A DNA stretch of 64,000 nucleotides from Geodermatophilus nigrescens. Lineage in GTDB: Bacteria; Actinomycetota; Actinomycetes; Mycobacteriales; Geodermatophilaceae. This document shows positions 54,663 to 62,410 of this stretch, piece after piece. Each line of letters opens with the position of its first letter. Within the stretch, counting starts at the first letter, position 1. Below the pieces are notes generated by a model. It was not told the DNA's origin, made no database searches, and worked only from the letters and a program-made list of their open reading frames with translations. The translations under genes were made by a program, and so were the position numbers. The stretch lies in NCBI RefSeq assembly GCF_900129495.1, contig NZ_FQVX01000002.1, positions 124,001 to 188,000 on the forward strand, written 5' to 3'.

Positions 54663-57171
54663 GCGCGCCGGTCAGGCCCAGCGCCCGCTCGAGCAGCCGC
54701 AGCCGGTAGACCGCGGTGAGCACGGCGAACCACAGCAGCAGCGCCGGCAGCACCGTCTGGAACACCGGCTCGGCGGCGTCGGTGAGCCCGAAGTAGTCGG
54801 TGAACGCCGGCCAGAAGAGCCCCGCGGAGAAGACGGCGACCAGCGCCAGCACCAGCAGCGCCGGGCGGCGGTCGCCCGAGGGCCGGGTCCAGGCGGCGAA
54901 CCAGCGGTTCGGCGGCGCGATGAACAGGATGAGCAGGAACGCCGCGTACGACACGAACGTCGACAGCGCGGTCTGCGCCCCGATCGTCGCCGCCGCCTCG
55001 GCGAAACCGACGTCGTCGGAGGACAGGCCCGTGTAGTCCTCGAACGCGGCGACGACGGACGACGGCGGCGTCGAGTCGGTGAAGTCGGTGAGCAGCTGCC
55101 GGTAGTGCCGGGCGTAGACGGCGACGCCGCCGGCCGCCGTCACGAGCATCGCCGGGACCACGAACCGCCACAGCGTGGTGAGCAGGTGCGGGTCCGGCCG
55201 CGCCGGGCGCGCCCAGGCGGTGAGGAACAGCGTGGGCAGGCCGACGGTGAGCAGCGTCAGCCCGACGTTGGCGGGGGAGTAGGGGAACCCCAGGCCGAGC
55301 ATCGTGACGGCGAGGATCACCAGCCCCTGCGTGCCGACCCGGGCGAGGAACACCTGCATCGAGGTGCCGATCCCGGCGATGATCCGCCGGCCCTCGTGGG
55401 CCGCGGGCAGCAGCGCGGCCAGCGAGTCGCCGGTGAGCACGATGTCGGCGACGTCGCGGGTGACGGCGCTCCCGCTGGCCATCGCCACCCCGACCTGGGC
55501 CCGCTTGAGCGCACGCGCGTCGTTGACCCCGTCGCCGACCATCGCCACGTAGCGGCCCCGCCGGCGCAGCGCGTCGACCAGCCGCTCCTTCTGCTCCGGC
55601 GCCACCCGGCCGAACACCGTGGTGCGCGCGACGACGTCGTCGAGCTGCGCCTCCGACAGCCCCTCCAGCGCGGGGCCGGCCACCGGCTCGCCGGGCTCGA
55701 GGCCGGCCTGGCGGGCGAGGGCGGCGACGGTGCGCGGGTCGTCCCCGGACACCACCTTCACCGCGATCCCGTCGGCGGTGAGCCGGGCGAGGGTCTCCGG
55801 CACGCCGGGGCGCAGCTCGTCGGCCAGTGCCACCACGGCCAGCGGCTCCAGCGCCGGCAGAAGTGGGCGGCCGGCGCCGTCGCGCAGCGGCGCGTCCGCG
55901 GCCGCGCGGGCGAGCACCAGCACCCGCAGGCCCCGGCCGGCGAGCTCGCGTACCGGCCCGCCCAGCGGCGGTCCCGACAGCCGCGGGGCCAGGGTGTCCG
56001 GCGCGCCCAGCACCAGCACGGCGTCGGCGGTGCGCAGCGCGCTCCACCGCAGCGCCGAGGAGAACGGCACGTCCTCGATCACCGGCACCGGCTGCCCGGG
56101 CAGCGCCGCGGCCAGCGCCGTCGTCGTCAGGTTGGAGGCGGGGGTGCTGGCGGCGAGCGTGCCGAGCACCCGGCGGACGGCGGCGTCGTCGAGCGGCCCG
56201 GCCGGGCGCACCTCGGCGAGCGAGAGCCGGCCGGTGGTCAGGGTGCCGGTCTTGTCGGTGCAGACGACGTCGACGTTGCTCACCGACTCCACCGCGTTCA
56301 CCTGCTGCACCAGCGCCCCGCGCCCGGCGCTGCGCGCGGCCCCGACGGTGTAGGCGACCGCGACGAGGAAGAACAGCCCGTAGGGCACCAGGCCCGAGAG
56401 CACGGCGGTGGTCTGCACCGTGCGCACCAGCGTGAAGCCCTCCAGCGCGGCCTGGGCCAGGATCGTCACGCTCATCAGCGCCACCAGGAGCATGACCAGC
56501 CGGACGACGAAGCCGATGCGCCGCTGCAGGGGTGTGCGGTCGGTGGACTCCCGCCGCGCCTCGGCGGTCAGCCGGCCGGCGTAGGAGGCCGCGCCGACGT
56601 CGCGGGCGAGCATCGTCCCCCCGCCGCCGACGACGAAGGAGCCCGACAGCAGCGCGTCGCCGGGCTCCTTCGGCAGCGCCTCGGACTCGCCGGTGAGCAG
56701 CGACTCGTCGACCTCCAGCCGCCCGGCGAGCACCGGCCCGTCGACGACGACCTGCGCGCCCGGGCGCAGCCGCAGCACGTCGCCGCGCACCACCTCCTCC
56801 GGCGGCACCTCGGCGGCGACGCCGTCGCGGACCACGGTGACCGTGCCGCGGGCCAGCAGCTGCAGCCGGTCGAGCTTGCGCTTGGCCCGGATCTCCTGGA
56901 CCGCGCTGATCGCGGCGTTGACCAGGCCGAGGCCGACGCTGGTGAACGCGTCGCTGTAGCGGCCCAGCGCCAGCAGCGCCGCGCCGATGGTGAACAGCAC
57001 GACGTTGAAGAAGGAGAGGACGTTGGTCCGCAGGATGCGGGCGTAGCCGCGGGCGGACGCGCTGACCGCGACGTTGCCCTCGCCGCGCCGGTGCCGCTCC
57101 CGGGCCTCGGTGGCGGTCAGGCCGGCGGGGGTGCCGCCAGGTGCGGTCCCGGCCTCCGTCTCCGTCTGCAC
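54625..57171 (-). CDS. P-type cation ATPase, CtpE-like
   Basis: An 848-residue ion pump. [17 protein letters not shown] opens the N-terminal domain; [13 protein letters not shown] (about residue 90) and [16 protein letters not shown] (about 155) belong to the actuator domain; the phosphorylated Asp is in [11 protein letters not shown] (about 300); [13 protein letters not shown] (about 545) closes the P-domain. About ten membrane helices are present, but no Cys-Pro-Cys or other soft-metal motif, so a heavy-metal role is unlikely. Overall it resembles mycobacterial CtpE, linked to calcium uptake. GTG 57171 is the first start after the divergent kinase promoter. Confidence 0.87.
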   Translation of the reverse strand: MQTETEAGTAPGGTPAGLTATEARERHRRGEGNVAVSASARGYARILRTNVLSFFNVVLFTIGAALLALGRYSDAFTSVGLGLVNAAISAVQEIRAKRKLDRLQLLARGTVTVVRDGVAAEVPPEEVVRGDVLRLRPGAQVVVDGPVLAGRLEVDESLLTGESEALPKEPGDALLSGSFVVGGGGTMLARDVGAASYAGRLTAEARRESTDRTPLQRRIGFVVRLVMLLVALMSVTILAQAALEGFTLVRTVQTTAVLSGLVPYGLFFLVAVAYTVGAARSAGRGALVQQVNAVESVSNVDVVCTDKTGTLTTGRLSLAEVRPAGPLDDAAVRRVLGTLAASTPASNLTTTALAAALPGQPVPVIEDVPFSSALRWSALRTADAVLVLGAPDTLAPRLSGPPLGGPVRELAGRGLRVLVLARAAADAPLRDGAGRPLLPALEPLAVVALADELRPGVPETLARLTADGIAVKVVSGDDPRTVAALARQAGLEPGEPVAGPALEGLSEAQLDDVVARTTVFGRVAPEQKERLVDALRRRGRYVAMVGDGVNDARALKRAQVGVAMASGSAVTRDVADIVLTGDSLAALLPAAHEGRRIIAGIGTSMQVFLARVGTQGLVILAVTMLGLGFPYSPANVGLTLLTVGLPTLFLTAWARPARPDPHLLTTLWRFVVPAMLVTAAGGVAVYARHYRQLLTDFTDSTPPSSVVAAFEDYTGLSSDDVGFAEAAATIGAQTALSTFVSYAAFLLILFIAPPNRWFAAWTRPSGDRRPALLVLALVAVFSAGLFWPAFTDYFGLTDAAEPVFQTVLPALLLWFAVLTAVYRLRLLERALGLTGALSPPGAPAGRPG

Positions 57172-57294
57172 GGCCCGACGATGACACCCGGCCCGGCACC
57201 CGGCAGCCCGCCGCCGGGTCGGAGCGGTCGCCGTCCAGCCGACTCCCGCCCGGCGCCCAGCGGGCGTGCAGGATCGGCGCGCACCGTGGCTGCC

Positions 57295-58833
57295 ATGGAC
57301 CTCCGTCGGCCGCGGTCGCTGCGCACCCGGCTGCTGTGCGCCTTCCTGGTCCCGCTCGCGGTCGTGCTGGCCGTCGTCGGGGTCGCGGCCACCACCGCGG
57401 TGCGCGGGGAGCTGCTCGGGCAGGTGGACGACCGGCTCGCCGCCGCCGTCGCCCGCTCCACCCAGGCCGACGACACCCAGGCCGACGACGACCCCGGGGA
57501 CGGGCCCGGCCGGGACGGGACCGGGCCGGGGTTCCTGCTCACCCCCGGCCAGGGCGACGGCACGCTCGGCGCCCGGGTCGTCGACGGCGTGGTCACCGAG
57601 GCCGCCGTCATCGGCAAGGAGGGCGACGGCGAGGCGCTGACCGCCGCCGAGGCCGCCGCGCTGGCCCGCGTCCCCGCCGACGGCGAGCCGCGCACGGTCG
57701 ACCTCGGCCCGCTCGGCGCCTACCGCGTCGTGGCCACCGGGGACGCCGGGGAGGTGGCCGGCGAGGTGCTCGTCACCGGCCTGCCGCTGGCGTCGGTGCG
57801 GGCGGCGCTGCTGCGGCTGGTCGTCGTCGAGGTGGCCGCGGGCCTGCTCGGGCTGCTGGCGGCGGGCGTCGTCGGCTCGGCGGTGATCGGCCGGACGCTG
57901 CGGCCGCTGCACCGGGTGGCGGCCACCGCCGGGCGGGTGGCACAGCTGCCCCTGTCCAGCGGCGAGGTGCGGCTGCCCGACCGGGTGCCGGCCGCCGACA
58001 CCGACCCGCGCACCGAGGTCGGCCGGGTCGGCGCCGCGCTCAACCGGCTGCTCGACTCGGTGGAGTCCGGCATCGCCGCCCGGCAGGCGTCGGAGACCCG
58101 GCTGCGCCGCTTCGCCGCCGACGCCAGCCACGAGCTGCGCACGCCGGTCACCTCGATCCGCGGCTACACCGAGCTGGTGCGCCGCCGCGGGGGACTGCCC
58201 GAGGAGGTCGACGCCTCGCTGCGCCGGGTGGAGGCCGAGGCGGTGCGGATGTCGGGCCTGGTCGACGACCTGCTGCTGCTCGCCCGCCTCGACGCCGGCG
58301 CGGGCGCCGGTGCCGGTGCCGGCCGGGAGCTCGCCCGCGACGACGTCGACCTGACCGGGCTGGTCCTCGACGTCGTCAGCGACGCCCACGCCGCGGGGCC
58401 GGGACACCGCTGGCGGGTGGACCTGCCGCCGGGGGCGGTGCTGGTGCCCGGCGACGCCGCGCGGCTGCACCAGGTGCTCGCCAACCTGCTGGCCAACGTG
58501 CGCACCCACACCCCGCCCGGCACGACGGCGACGACCCGGCTGCGCACGCAGGGGACCGACGCGGTGCTCGAGGTGGCCGACGACGGGCCGGGCGTCCCCG
58601 AGGGGCTGCAGGCCGGGGTGTTCGAGCGGTTCGCCCGCGGCGACTCCTCCCGCTCGCGCGCCGCCGGCAGCACGGGGCTGGGGCTGGCGATCGTGACCGC
58701 GGTGGTGGAGGGGCACGGCGGGACGGTGTCGGTGGCCAGCCGCCCGGGGGCGACGGTGTTCACCGTCCGGCTGCCCGGCGCCACGGTGGCCGAGCCGGAC
58801 GACGACGAGGAGCCGGCGCCCGCCCGCGCATGA
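57295..58833 (+). CDS. Sensor histidine kinase
   Basis: A 512-residue membrane kinase. Two helices (about residues 10-32 and 175-195) bracket an extracytoplasmic region of about 140 residues that includes a Gln/Asp-rich stretch. A HAMP domain follows, then the H-box DASHELRTPVTSIRGY (phosphorylated His about 282), N-box LANLLANVRTHTP and G-boxes ADDGPGVPEG, FARGDSSRSR and STGLGLAIV. ATG 57295 is preceded by GTG 57286 as an alternative; CAGGAT at 57269-57274 may be the -10. No response regulator is encoded next to it, so it is an orphan within this window. Confidence 0.88.
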   Translation: MDLRRPRSLRTRLLCAFLVPLAVVLAVVGVAATTAVRGELLGQVDDRLAAAVARSTQADDTQADDDPGDGPGRDGTGPGFLLTPGQGDGTLGARVVDGVVTEAAVIGKEGDGEALTAAEAAALARVPADGEPRTVDLGPLGAYRVVATGDAGEVAGEVLVTGLPLASVRAALLRLVVVEVAAGLLGLLAAGVVGSAVIGRTLRPLHRVAATAGRVAQLPLSSGEVRLPDRVPAADTDPRTEVGRVGAALNRLLDSVESGIAARQASETRLRRFAADASHELRTPVTSIRGYTELVRRRGGLPEEVDASLRRVEAEAVRMSGLVDDLLLLARLDAGAGAGAGAGRELARDDVDLTGLVLDVVSDAHAAGPGHRWRVDLPPGAVLVPGDAARLHQVLANLLANVRTHTPPGTTATTRLRTQGTDAVLEVADDGPGVPEGLQAGVFERFARGDSSRSRAAGSTGLGLAIVTAVVEGHGGTVSVASRPGATVFTVRLPGATVAEPDDDEEPAPARA

Positions 58834-58853
58834 CCAGGCCGCCTGATCGTGCG

Positions 58854-58909
58854 GCGTCCTGGCTCACGGCCGGCGGTGAGCCAGGACGCGCGGCGGTGAG
58901 CCAGGACGC
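58854..58909. repeat. Hairpin plus repeated arm after the kinase gene
   Basis: GCGTCCTGGCTCAC (58854-58867) pairs perfectly with GTGAGCCAGGACGC (58876-58889) around an 8-nt loop, and the right arm is then repeated at 58896-58909. So one left arm can pair with either of two identical right arms. It may act as a terminator for the kinase and for the small leftward gene that stops at 58925. Confidence 0.65.
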
Positions 58910-58924
58910 CCGCCCGGCCCCGGC

Positions 58925-59134
58925 TCAGGCGGGGGCGAGCTCGCGGCAGCGCGGGCAGACGTCGCCGGAGCCGAGCCCGCGCCGGCCGCCCCACGCGCCC
59001 TGGACGACGGCGACCGGGGTGCCGCACACCGCCACCCACGGCGGCGGGCCGTCGGCGGCCTCCCGCGGGACGGCGTGCGCCGTGCTGCTCTCCTGGTCCC
59101 GGCCGGCCGCGTGGCCGCTCCCCGCGCTCGTCAC
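58925..59134 (-). CDS. Small hypothetical protein with Cys-x2-Cys
   Basis: A 69-residue protein (GTG 59134), HAAGRDQESSTAHAVPREA in the first half and VAVCGTPVAVVQGAWGGRRG then DVCPRCRELAPA at the end. The C-terminal CPRC with the upstream Cys suggests a small zinc or metal-binding site; the pattern resembles small actinobacterial proteins of unknown function. It is bracketed by perfect hairpins on both sides. Confidence 0.6.
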   Translation of the reverse strand: MTSAGSGHAAGRDQESSTAHAVPREAADGPPPWVAVCGTPVAVVQGAWGGRRGLGSGDVCPRCRELAPA

Positions 59135-59164
59135 CGGCCCAGTCTCCCGGCCCGGCCGCACCCC

Positions 59165-59206
59165 GCGGTGCCCGACCTCGCCCCGCAGCGCGAGGTCGGG
59201 CACCGC
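59165..59206. repeat. Perfect 17-bp hairpin in a divergent gap
   Basis: GCGGTGCCCGACCTCGC (59165-59181) pairs without mismatch with GCGAGGTCGGGCACCGC (59190-59206), 8-nt loop. The element lies upstream of both flanking genes, where a terminator would not be expected. CGAGGTCG recurs just after it (59211-59218). Confidence 0.65.
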
Positions 59207-59313
59207 GCGGCGAGGTCGACCTCCCGGCGGCACACGGGCACTCGACCGTTATCCCTAACTCAACGACCGAATCGGCGCGACAGCGGCTCCCGCCCCGGGG
59301 CACGCTGCAGGCC

Positions 59314-60189
59314 GTGAGGACGACGGAGCACCGGGTGACCGCAGGCGAGGGCGTGCAGCTGTGGGCCGAGGAGCGCGGCGACCCGGCCGCGCCGCCACTG
59401 CTGCTGGTCATGGGCGCCAACGCCAGCGGCGTCCTGTGGCCCGAGGAGCTGGTCGACCTGCTGGCCGCCGGGCACCGGGTCATCCGCTACGACCACCGCG
59501 ACACCGGCCGCAGCTCCGCCGTCTTCGACCGGGTGCCCTACGCGATCGCCGACCTCGCGCGCGACGCCGTCGCCGTCCTCGACGCCCTCGGGATCGAGCG
59601 TGCGCACGTCGTGGGCATGTCGATGGGCGGCACCCTCATCCAGCTGCTCCTGCTCGACGCCCCGCACCGGCTCCGCAGCGCCACCGTGTTGTGCACCTCC
59701 GCACTCGGCGCCGGCCTCGCCGACGTCGCCGGGACGGGGGAGCTCCCCGGTCCCGCGCCCGAGCTGCTCGCGTACTGGCAGACCATGGGTGGCGACCGCG
59801 ACCGGGCGGCCGAGCTCGACTGGCGGGTGGAGCACTGGCGCCTGCTGAGCGGCGGCGTGCTGCCCGTCGACGCCGGCTGGTTCCGCGCCCTGGAGGAGCG
59901 GGCGATGGACCACGCCGGCAGCGTCCGCGGGCCGGTGGCGCACGCGCTGGCCGACCAGTCCGGCCTGGACCGAGGCGCCGAGCTCGCCGCCGTCACGGTG
60001 CCCACTCTCGTCGTCGAGGCGCCCGAGGACCCGGTCAACCCGCCGCCGCACGCCGCGCACCTCGCCGCGGTGGTCGGCGGTGCCGGGCTGGTCACGGTGC
60101 CCGGGATGGGGCACGCGCTGCCGCCGGCGGTGCACGGACCGCTGGCCGCGGCGGTCGCCGCGCACACCGCGGCCGCCGACGCGGGCTGA
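59314..60189 (+). CDS. Alpha/beta hydrolase
   Basis: A 291-residue alpha/beta-hydrolase close to the RsbQ/aclacinomycin methylesterase-like group. MGANASGVLWPEEL (about residue 33) forms the oxyanion region, YDHRDTGRSS (about 58) is conserved, the nucleophile elbow is VGMSMGGTL (Ser about 103), the acid Asp in APEDPVNPP (about 235) and the base His in PGMGHALPP (about 265). GTG 59314 has CACGCT seven bases upstream, a possible -10 at leaderless spacing. Methylesterase, lactonase or haloalkane-type activities are all possible. Confidence 0.84.
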   Translation: MRTTEHRVTAGEGVQLWAEERGDPAAPPLLLVMGANASGVLWPEELVDLLAAGHRVIRYDHRDTGRSSAVFDRVPYAIADLARDAVAVLDALGIERAHVVGMSMGGTLIQLLLLDAPHRLRSATVLCTSALGAGLADVAGTGELPGPAPELLAYWQTMGGDRDRAAELDWRVEHWRLLSGGVLPVDAGWFRALEERAMDHAGSVRGPVAHALADQSGLDRGAELAAVTVPTLVVEAPEDPVNPPPHAAHLAAVVGGAGLVTVPGMGHALPPAVHGPLAAAVAAHTAAADAG

Positions 60190-60205
60190 CGACGGGGGGC
60201 CGCGA

Positions 60206-60224
60206 CCGTCACGCACGGTGACGG
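60206..60224. terminator. Hairpin after the alpha/beta hydrolase gene
   Basis: CCGTCAC and GTGACGG form a 7-bp stem with a 5-nt loop, 17 bases after the stop. Confidence 0.45.
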
Positions 60225-60247
60225 ATCGGGTGATCTGCGACACGCCC

Positions 60248-60269
60248 GGCGGAACCGGCCGGTTCCGCC
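60248..60269. promoter_or_regulatory. 22-bp perfect palindrome upstream of the metalloprotease gene
   Basis: GGCGGAACCGG followed directly by CCGGTTCCGCC, ending 45 bases before ATG 60315. It may be an operator or a second hairpin of the preceding terminator. Confidence 0.4.
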
Positions 60270-60314
60270 TGTGCTTGGCTCCGCGCACCCGTCCCACCCC
60301 CTGCGGAGGAACCC

Positions 60315-61307
60315 ATGACCCGGTTGCGCCGGACCGCCCTCACCCTCGGCGCCGCGGTGGCGCTGGCCCTGACGACCGCCCCGGCGGCCGGCACGGTCGC
60401 CGCCCTGCCCGCCGACGTCGCCCCGTGCACCGACCCGCACGCCGGTGACGTGCACGCCGACGACGTCTCGCACGGTCCCGAGGAGGCGCGGGTCCGTCCC
60501 GGCGCCACCCGAGGCGAGCCCAACGCCGTCTCCGCCGACCAGGCCGCCGCCCTCGGCAAGCCGAAGACCCGCCCGGTCCTGCCGGCGGGCTCGGTGACGA
60601 TCGAGACCGTCTTCCACGTGATCACCCCCGCGCCGCTGTCCCCGGAGCAGAAGGCGCTGCGCGATCGGCAGATCGCCGCCCAGGTCGCCGTGCTCAACGA
60701 CGCCTACGCGGGCACCGGCGCCGCCGCGGCGTCCCCCGACAGCCCGTTCCGCTTCGTGTACGACCCCGCCGACACCGACTACGTCGCCAACCCGGCCTGG
60801 GCCGCGCTGGAGCCGGGCAGCCGTGAGGAGCGGGCCGCCAAGACGGCGCTGCGCGAGGGCGGTCCGGCCACCCTCAACGTCTACGTCGCCCCGATCGGCG
60901 GCGGGCTGCTCGGCTACGCGACGTTCCCGCAGTCGGCCAAGGGCGGCCAGCTGTGGCGCGACGGCGTCGTCATCCTCGACGAGTCGATGCCCGGCGGCAC
61001 CGCCGCGCCCTACGCCGAGGGCGACACCGGCACCCACGAGGTCGGCCACTGGCTCGGGCTGTTCCACACCTTCCAGGGCGGCTGCACCGGCCCCGGCGAC
61101 TATGTGCCCGACACCCCGGCCGAGGCCGGCCCCGCGTTCGAGTGCGAGGCCGACGCCGGCCGCGACAGCTGCCCCCGCGACCCGGGCCTCGACCCGATCA
61201 CCAACTTCATGGACTACACCGAGGACTTCTGCATGAACACGTTCTCGGCCGGCCAGGTCGCCCGGATGAGCAACGCGTGGGAGGCCTACCGGGCCCCGGT
61301 GGTCTGA
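60315..61307 (+). CDS. Secreted zinc metalloprotease, M43-like
   Basis: A 330-residue exported protease. The signal peptide (RLRRTALTLGAAVALALTT, cleavage near residue 25-30) is followed by a propeptide-like region of about 60 residues. The metzincin zinc site is complete: THEVGHWLGLFHTF with His241, Glu242, His245 and His251, and the Met-turn is NFMDYTEDFC (about 297). Two Cys pairs (CTGPGDYV, ECEADAGRDSC) are probably disulfide-bonded, as in the pappalysin/cytophagalysin M43 family. ATG 60315 follows GGAGGAA. A 16-bp hairpin follows the gene. Confidence 0.9.
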   Translation: MTRLRRTALTLGAAVALALTTAPAAGTVAALPADVAPCTDPHAGDVHADDVSHGPEEARVRPGATRGEPNAVSADQAAALGKPKTRPVLPAGSVTIETVFHVITPAPLSPEQKALRDRQIAAQVAVLNDAYAGTGAAAASPDSPFRFVYDPADTDYVANPAWAALEPGSREERAAKTALREGGPATLNVYVAPIGGGLLGYATFPQSAKGGQLWRDGVVILDESMPGGTAAPYAEGDTGTHEVGHWLGLFHTFQGGCTGPGDYVPDTPAEAGPAFECEADAGRDSCPRDPGLDPITNFMDYTEDFCMNTFSAGQVARMSNAWEAYRAPVV

Positions 61308-61324
61308 CCCGTTCTCCGCAGGTC

Positions 61325-61359
61325 GCGCCGCCCGCGGGGACGCACCCCGCGGGCGGCGC
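61325..61359. terminator. Hairpin after the metalloprotease gene
   Basis: A perfect 15-bp stem (GCGCCGCCCGCGGGG with CCCCGCGGGCGGCGC, 5-nt loop), extendable by one pair on the outside, 17 bases after the stop. Confidence 0.7.
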
Positions 61360-61406
61360 GTGCCGTTCCTGTCCCCGGGCGGCCGCGGCGGTCCATGCTG
61401 TCGCCC

Positions 61407-62285
61407 GTGACCGCCCCCTCCGTGCCGCTGCCGTGGTTCCCCGCGGCACACGCGCCGGGCGGCCCGCCCGCCCCGCGGCCCGCGGGCCCCGGGCTCGACC
61501 GGCTCGTGCTCGACCCGGCCGCCGCCTCGCTGGCCGGCCCCCGGGGCGAGGACCAGGACGCCGGGTACGCCGGCCCCGACGCGCTGGTGGTGGCCGACGG
61601 CGTCGGCGGTGGCAACGGCGGCGCCACCGCCGCGCGGCTGGCCGTCGCCGAGGTCACCGCACGCCTCGCCGCGGGCCGGGCCGCGGGGGAGGACGCGCTG
61701 CCCGACGCCGGCCTCGCCGCCGCGCTCGCCGCGGCCGACGCCGCCGTGCGGGCCGCCGCCGCGGCCGACCCCGCGCTGCGTGGCATGGCCACCACCTGCA
61801 CCGCCGCGGTGCTCACCCGCGACGGCCGGGTCGTCGTCGCGCACGTCGGCGACAGCCGCGCGCACCTGTACCGCGACGGCGTGCTCACCCGGCTCACCAC
61901 CGACCACAGCCTCGTGCAGTCGCTGGTGGCCTCCGGGGACCTGACGCCGGAGGAGGCCGCGGCCTCCCCGATGCGGTCGATCCTGCTGCGCGCCCTCGGG
62001 GGATCGCAGGACCCCGGCCCCGCCGACCTGATCGCCGTCGCCGCCCGGCCCGGTGACCGGCTGCTGGTCTGCTCCGACGGCCTCTCCGGCGTCGTCCCCG
62101 CCGGCACGCTCACCCGCGTGCTCTCGGCCGAGCGGCGCCCGGCGGCCGCCGCCTCCCGGCTGGTGCTGGCCGCGCTGGCCGCCGGCACCCGCGACGACGT
62201 GACCGCCGCCGTCGCCGATGTCACCCCCGCCGGCTGGTCCACCACCGCCGGCCCGGTCCTGGTGGGGGCGGCCGGCCCCGCCTGA
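61407..62285 (+). CDS. PP2C-family protein phosphatase
   Basis: A 292-residue metal-dependent Ser/Thr phosphatase. Motifs: RGEDQDAGY (about residue 45), VVADGVGGGNGG (about 62), HVGDSRAHLYRDGVLTRLT (about 148-166), DHSLVQSLVASG, LLVCSDGLSG (about 220) and GTRDDVTAAV (about 262), supplying the metal-binding aspartates. The first 35 residues are Pro/Ala-rich. GTG 61407 is favoured by CATGCT (61394-61399) at leaderless spacing; ATG 61395 would add four codons but lies within that box. No kinase gene is adjacent. The EF-G-like gene follows 125 bases on. Confidence 0.88.
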   Translation: MTAPSVPLPWFPAAHAPGGPPAPRPAGPGLDRLVLDPAAASLAGPRGEDQDAGYAGPDALVVADGVGGGNGGATAARLAVAEVTARLAAGRAAGEDALPDAGLAAALAAADAAVRAAAAADPALRGMATTCTAAVLTRDGRVVVAHVGDSRAHLYRDGVLTRLTTDHSLVQSLVASGDLTPEEAAASPMRSILLRALGGSQDPGPADLIAVAARPGDRLLVCSDGLSGVVPAGTLTRVLSAERRPAAAASRLVLAALAAGTRDDVTAAVADVTPAGWSTTAGPVLVGAAGPA

Positions 62286-62319
62286 GCCCCGGGGGTCTTG
62301 CCCGGCGGCGCCTCCCCGG

Positions 62320-62350
62320 GGCAGGGTTGTGACCCAGACCACACCCTGCC
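62320..62350 (+). promoter_or_regulatory. CRP-like site within a dyad upstream of the EF-G-like gene
   Basis: TGTGACCCAGACCACA (62328-62343) matches the CRP/Cmr consensus TGTGA-N6-TCACA except for one base. It lies inside a larger inverted repeat, GGCAGGGT (62320-62327)/ACCCTGCC (62343-62350), which could be a hairpin in RNA. The start codon is 61 bases downstream. Confidence 0.45.
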
Positions 62351-62410
62351 GACCCCGGGAGGTCACCGTGCCCGACACCGACCAGGACGGCGACCGGCCC
62401 GGGGGCCCCC

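Noticed and set aside
57172-58716. Upstream extension of the P-type ATPase frame by 515 codons
   Set aside because: The extension is antisense to the sensor kinase and has no protein-like features; the pump's conserved N-terminus begins at GTG 57171.
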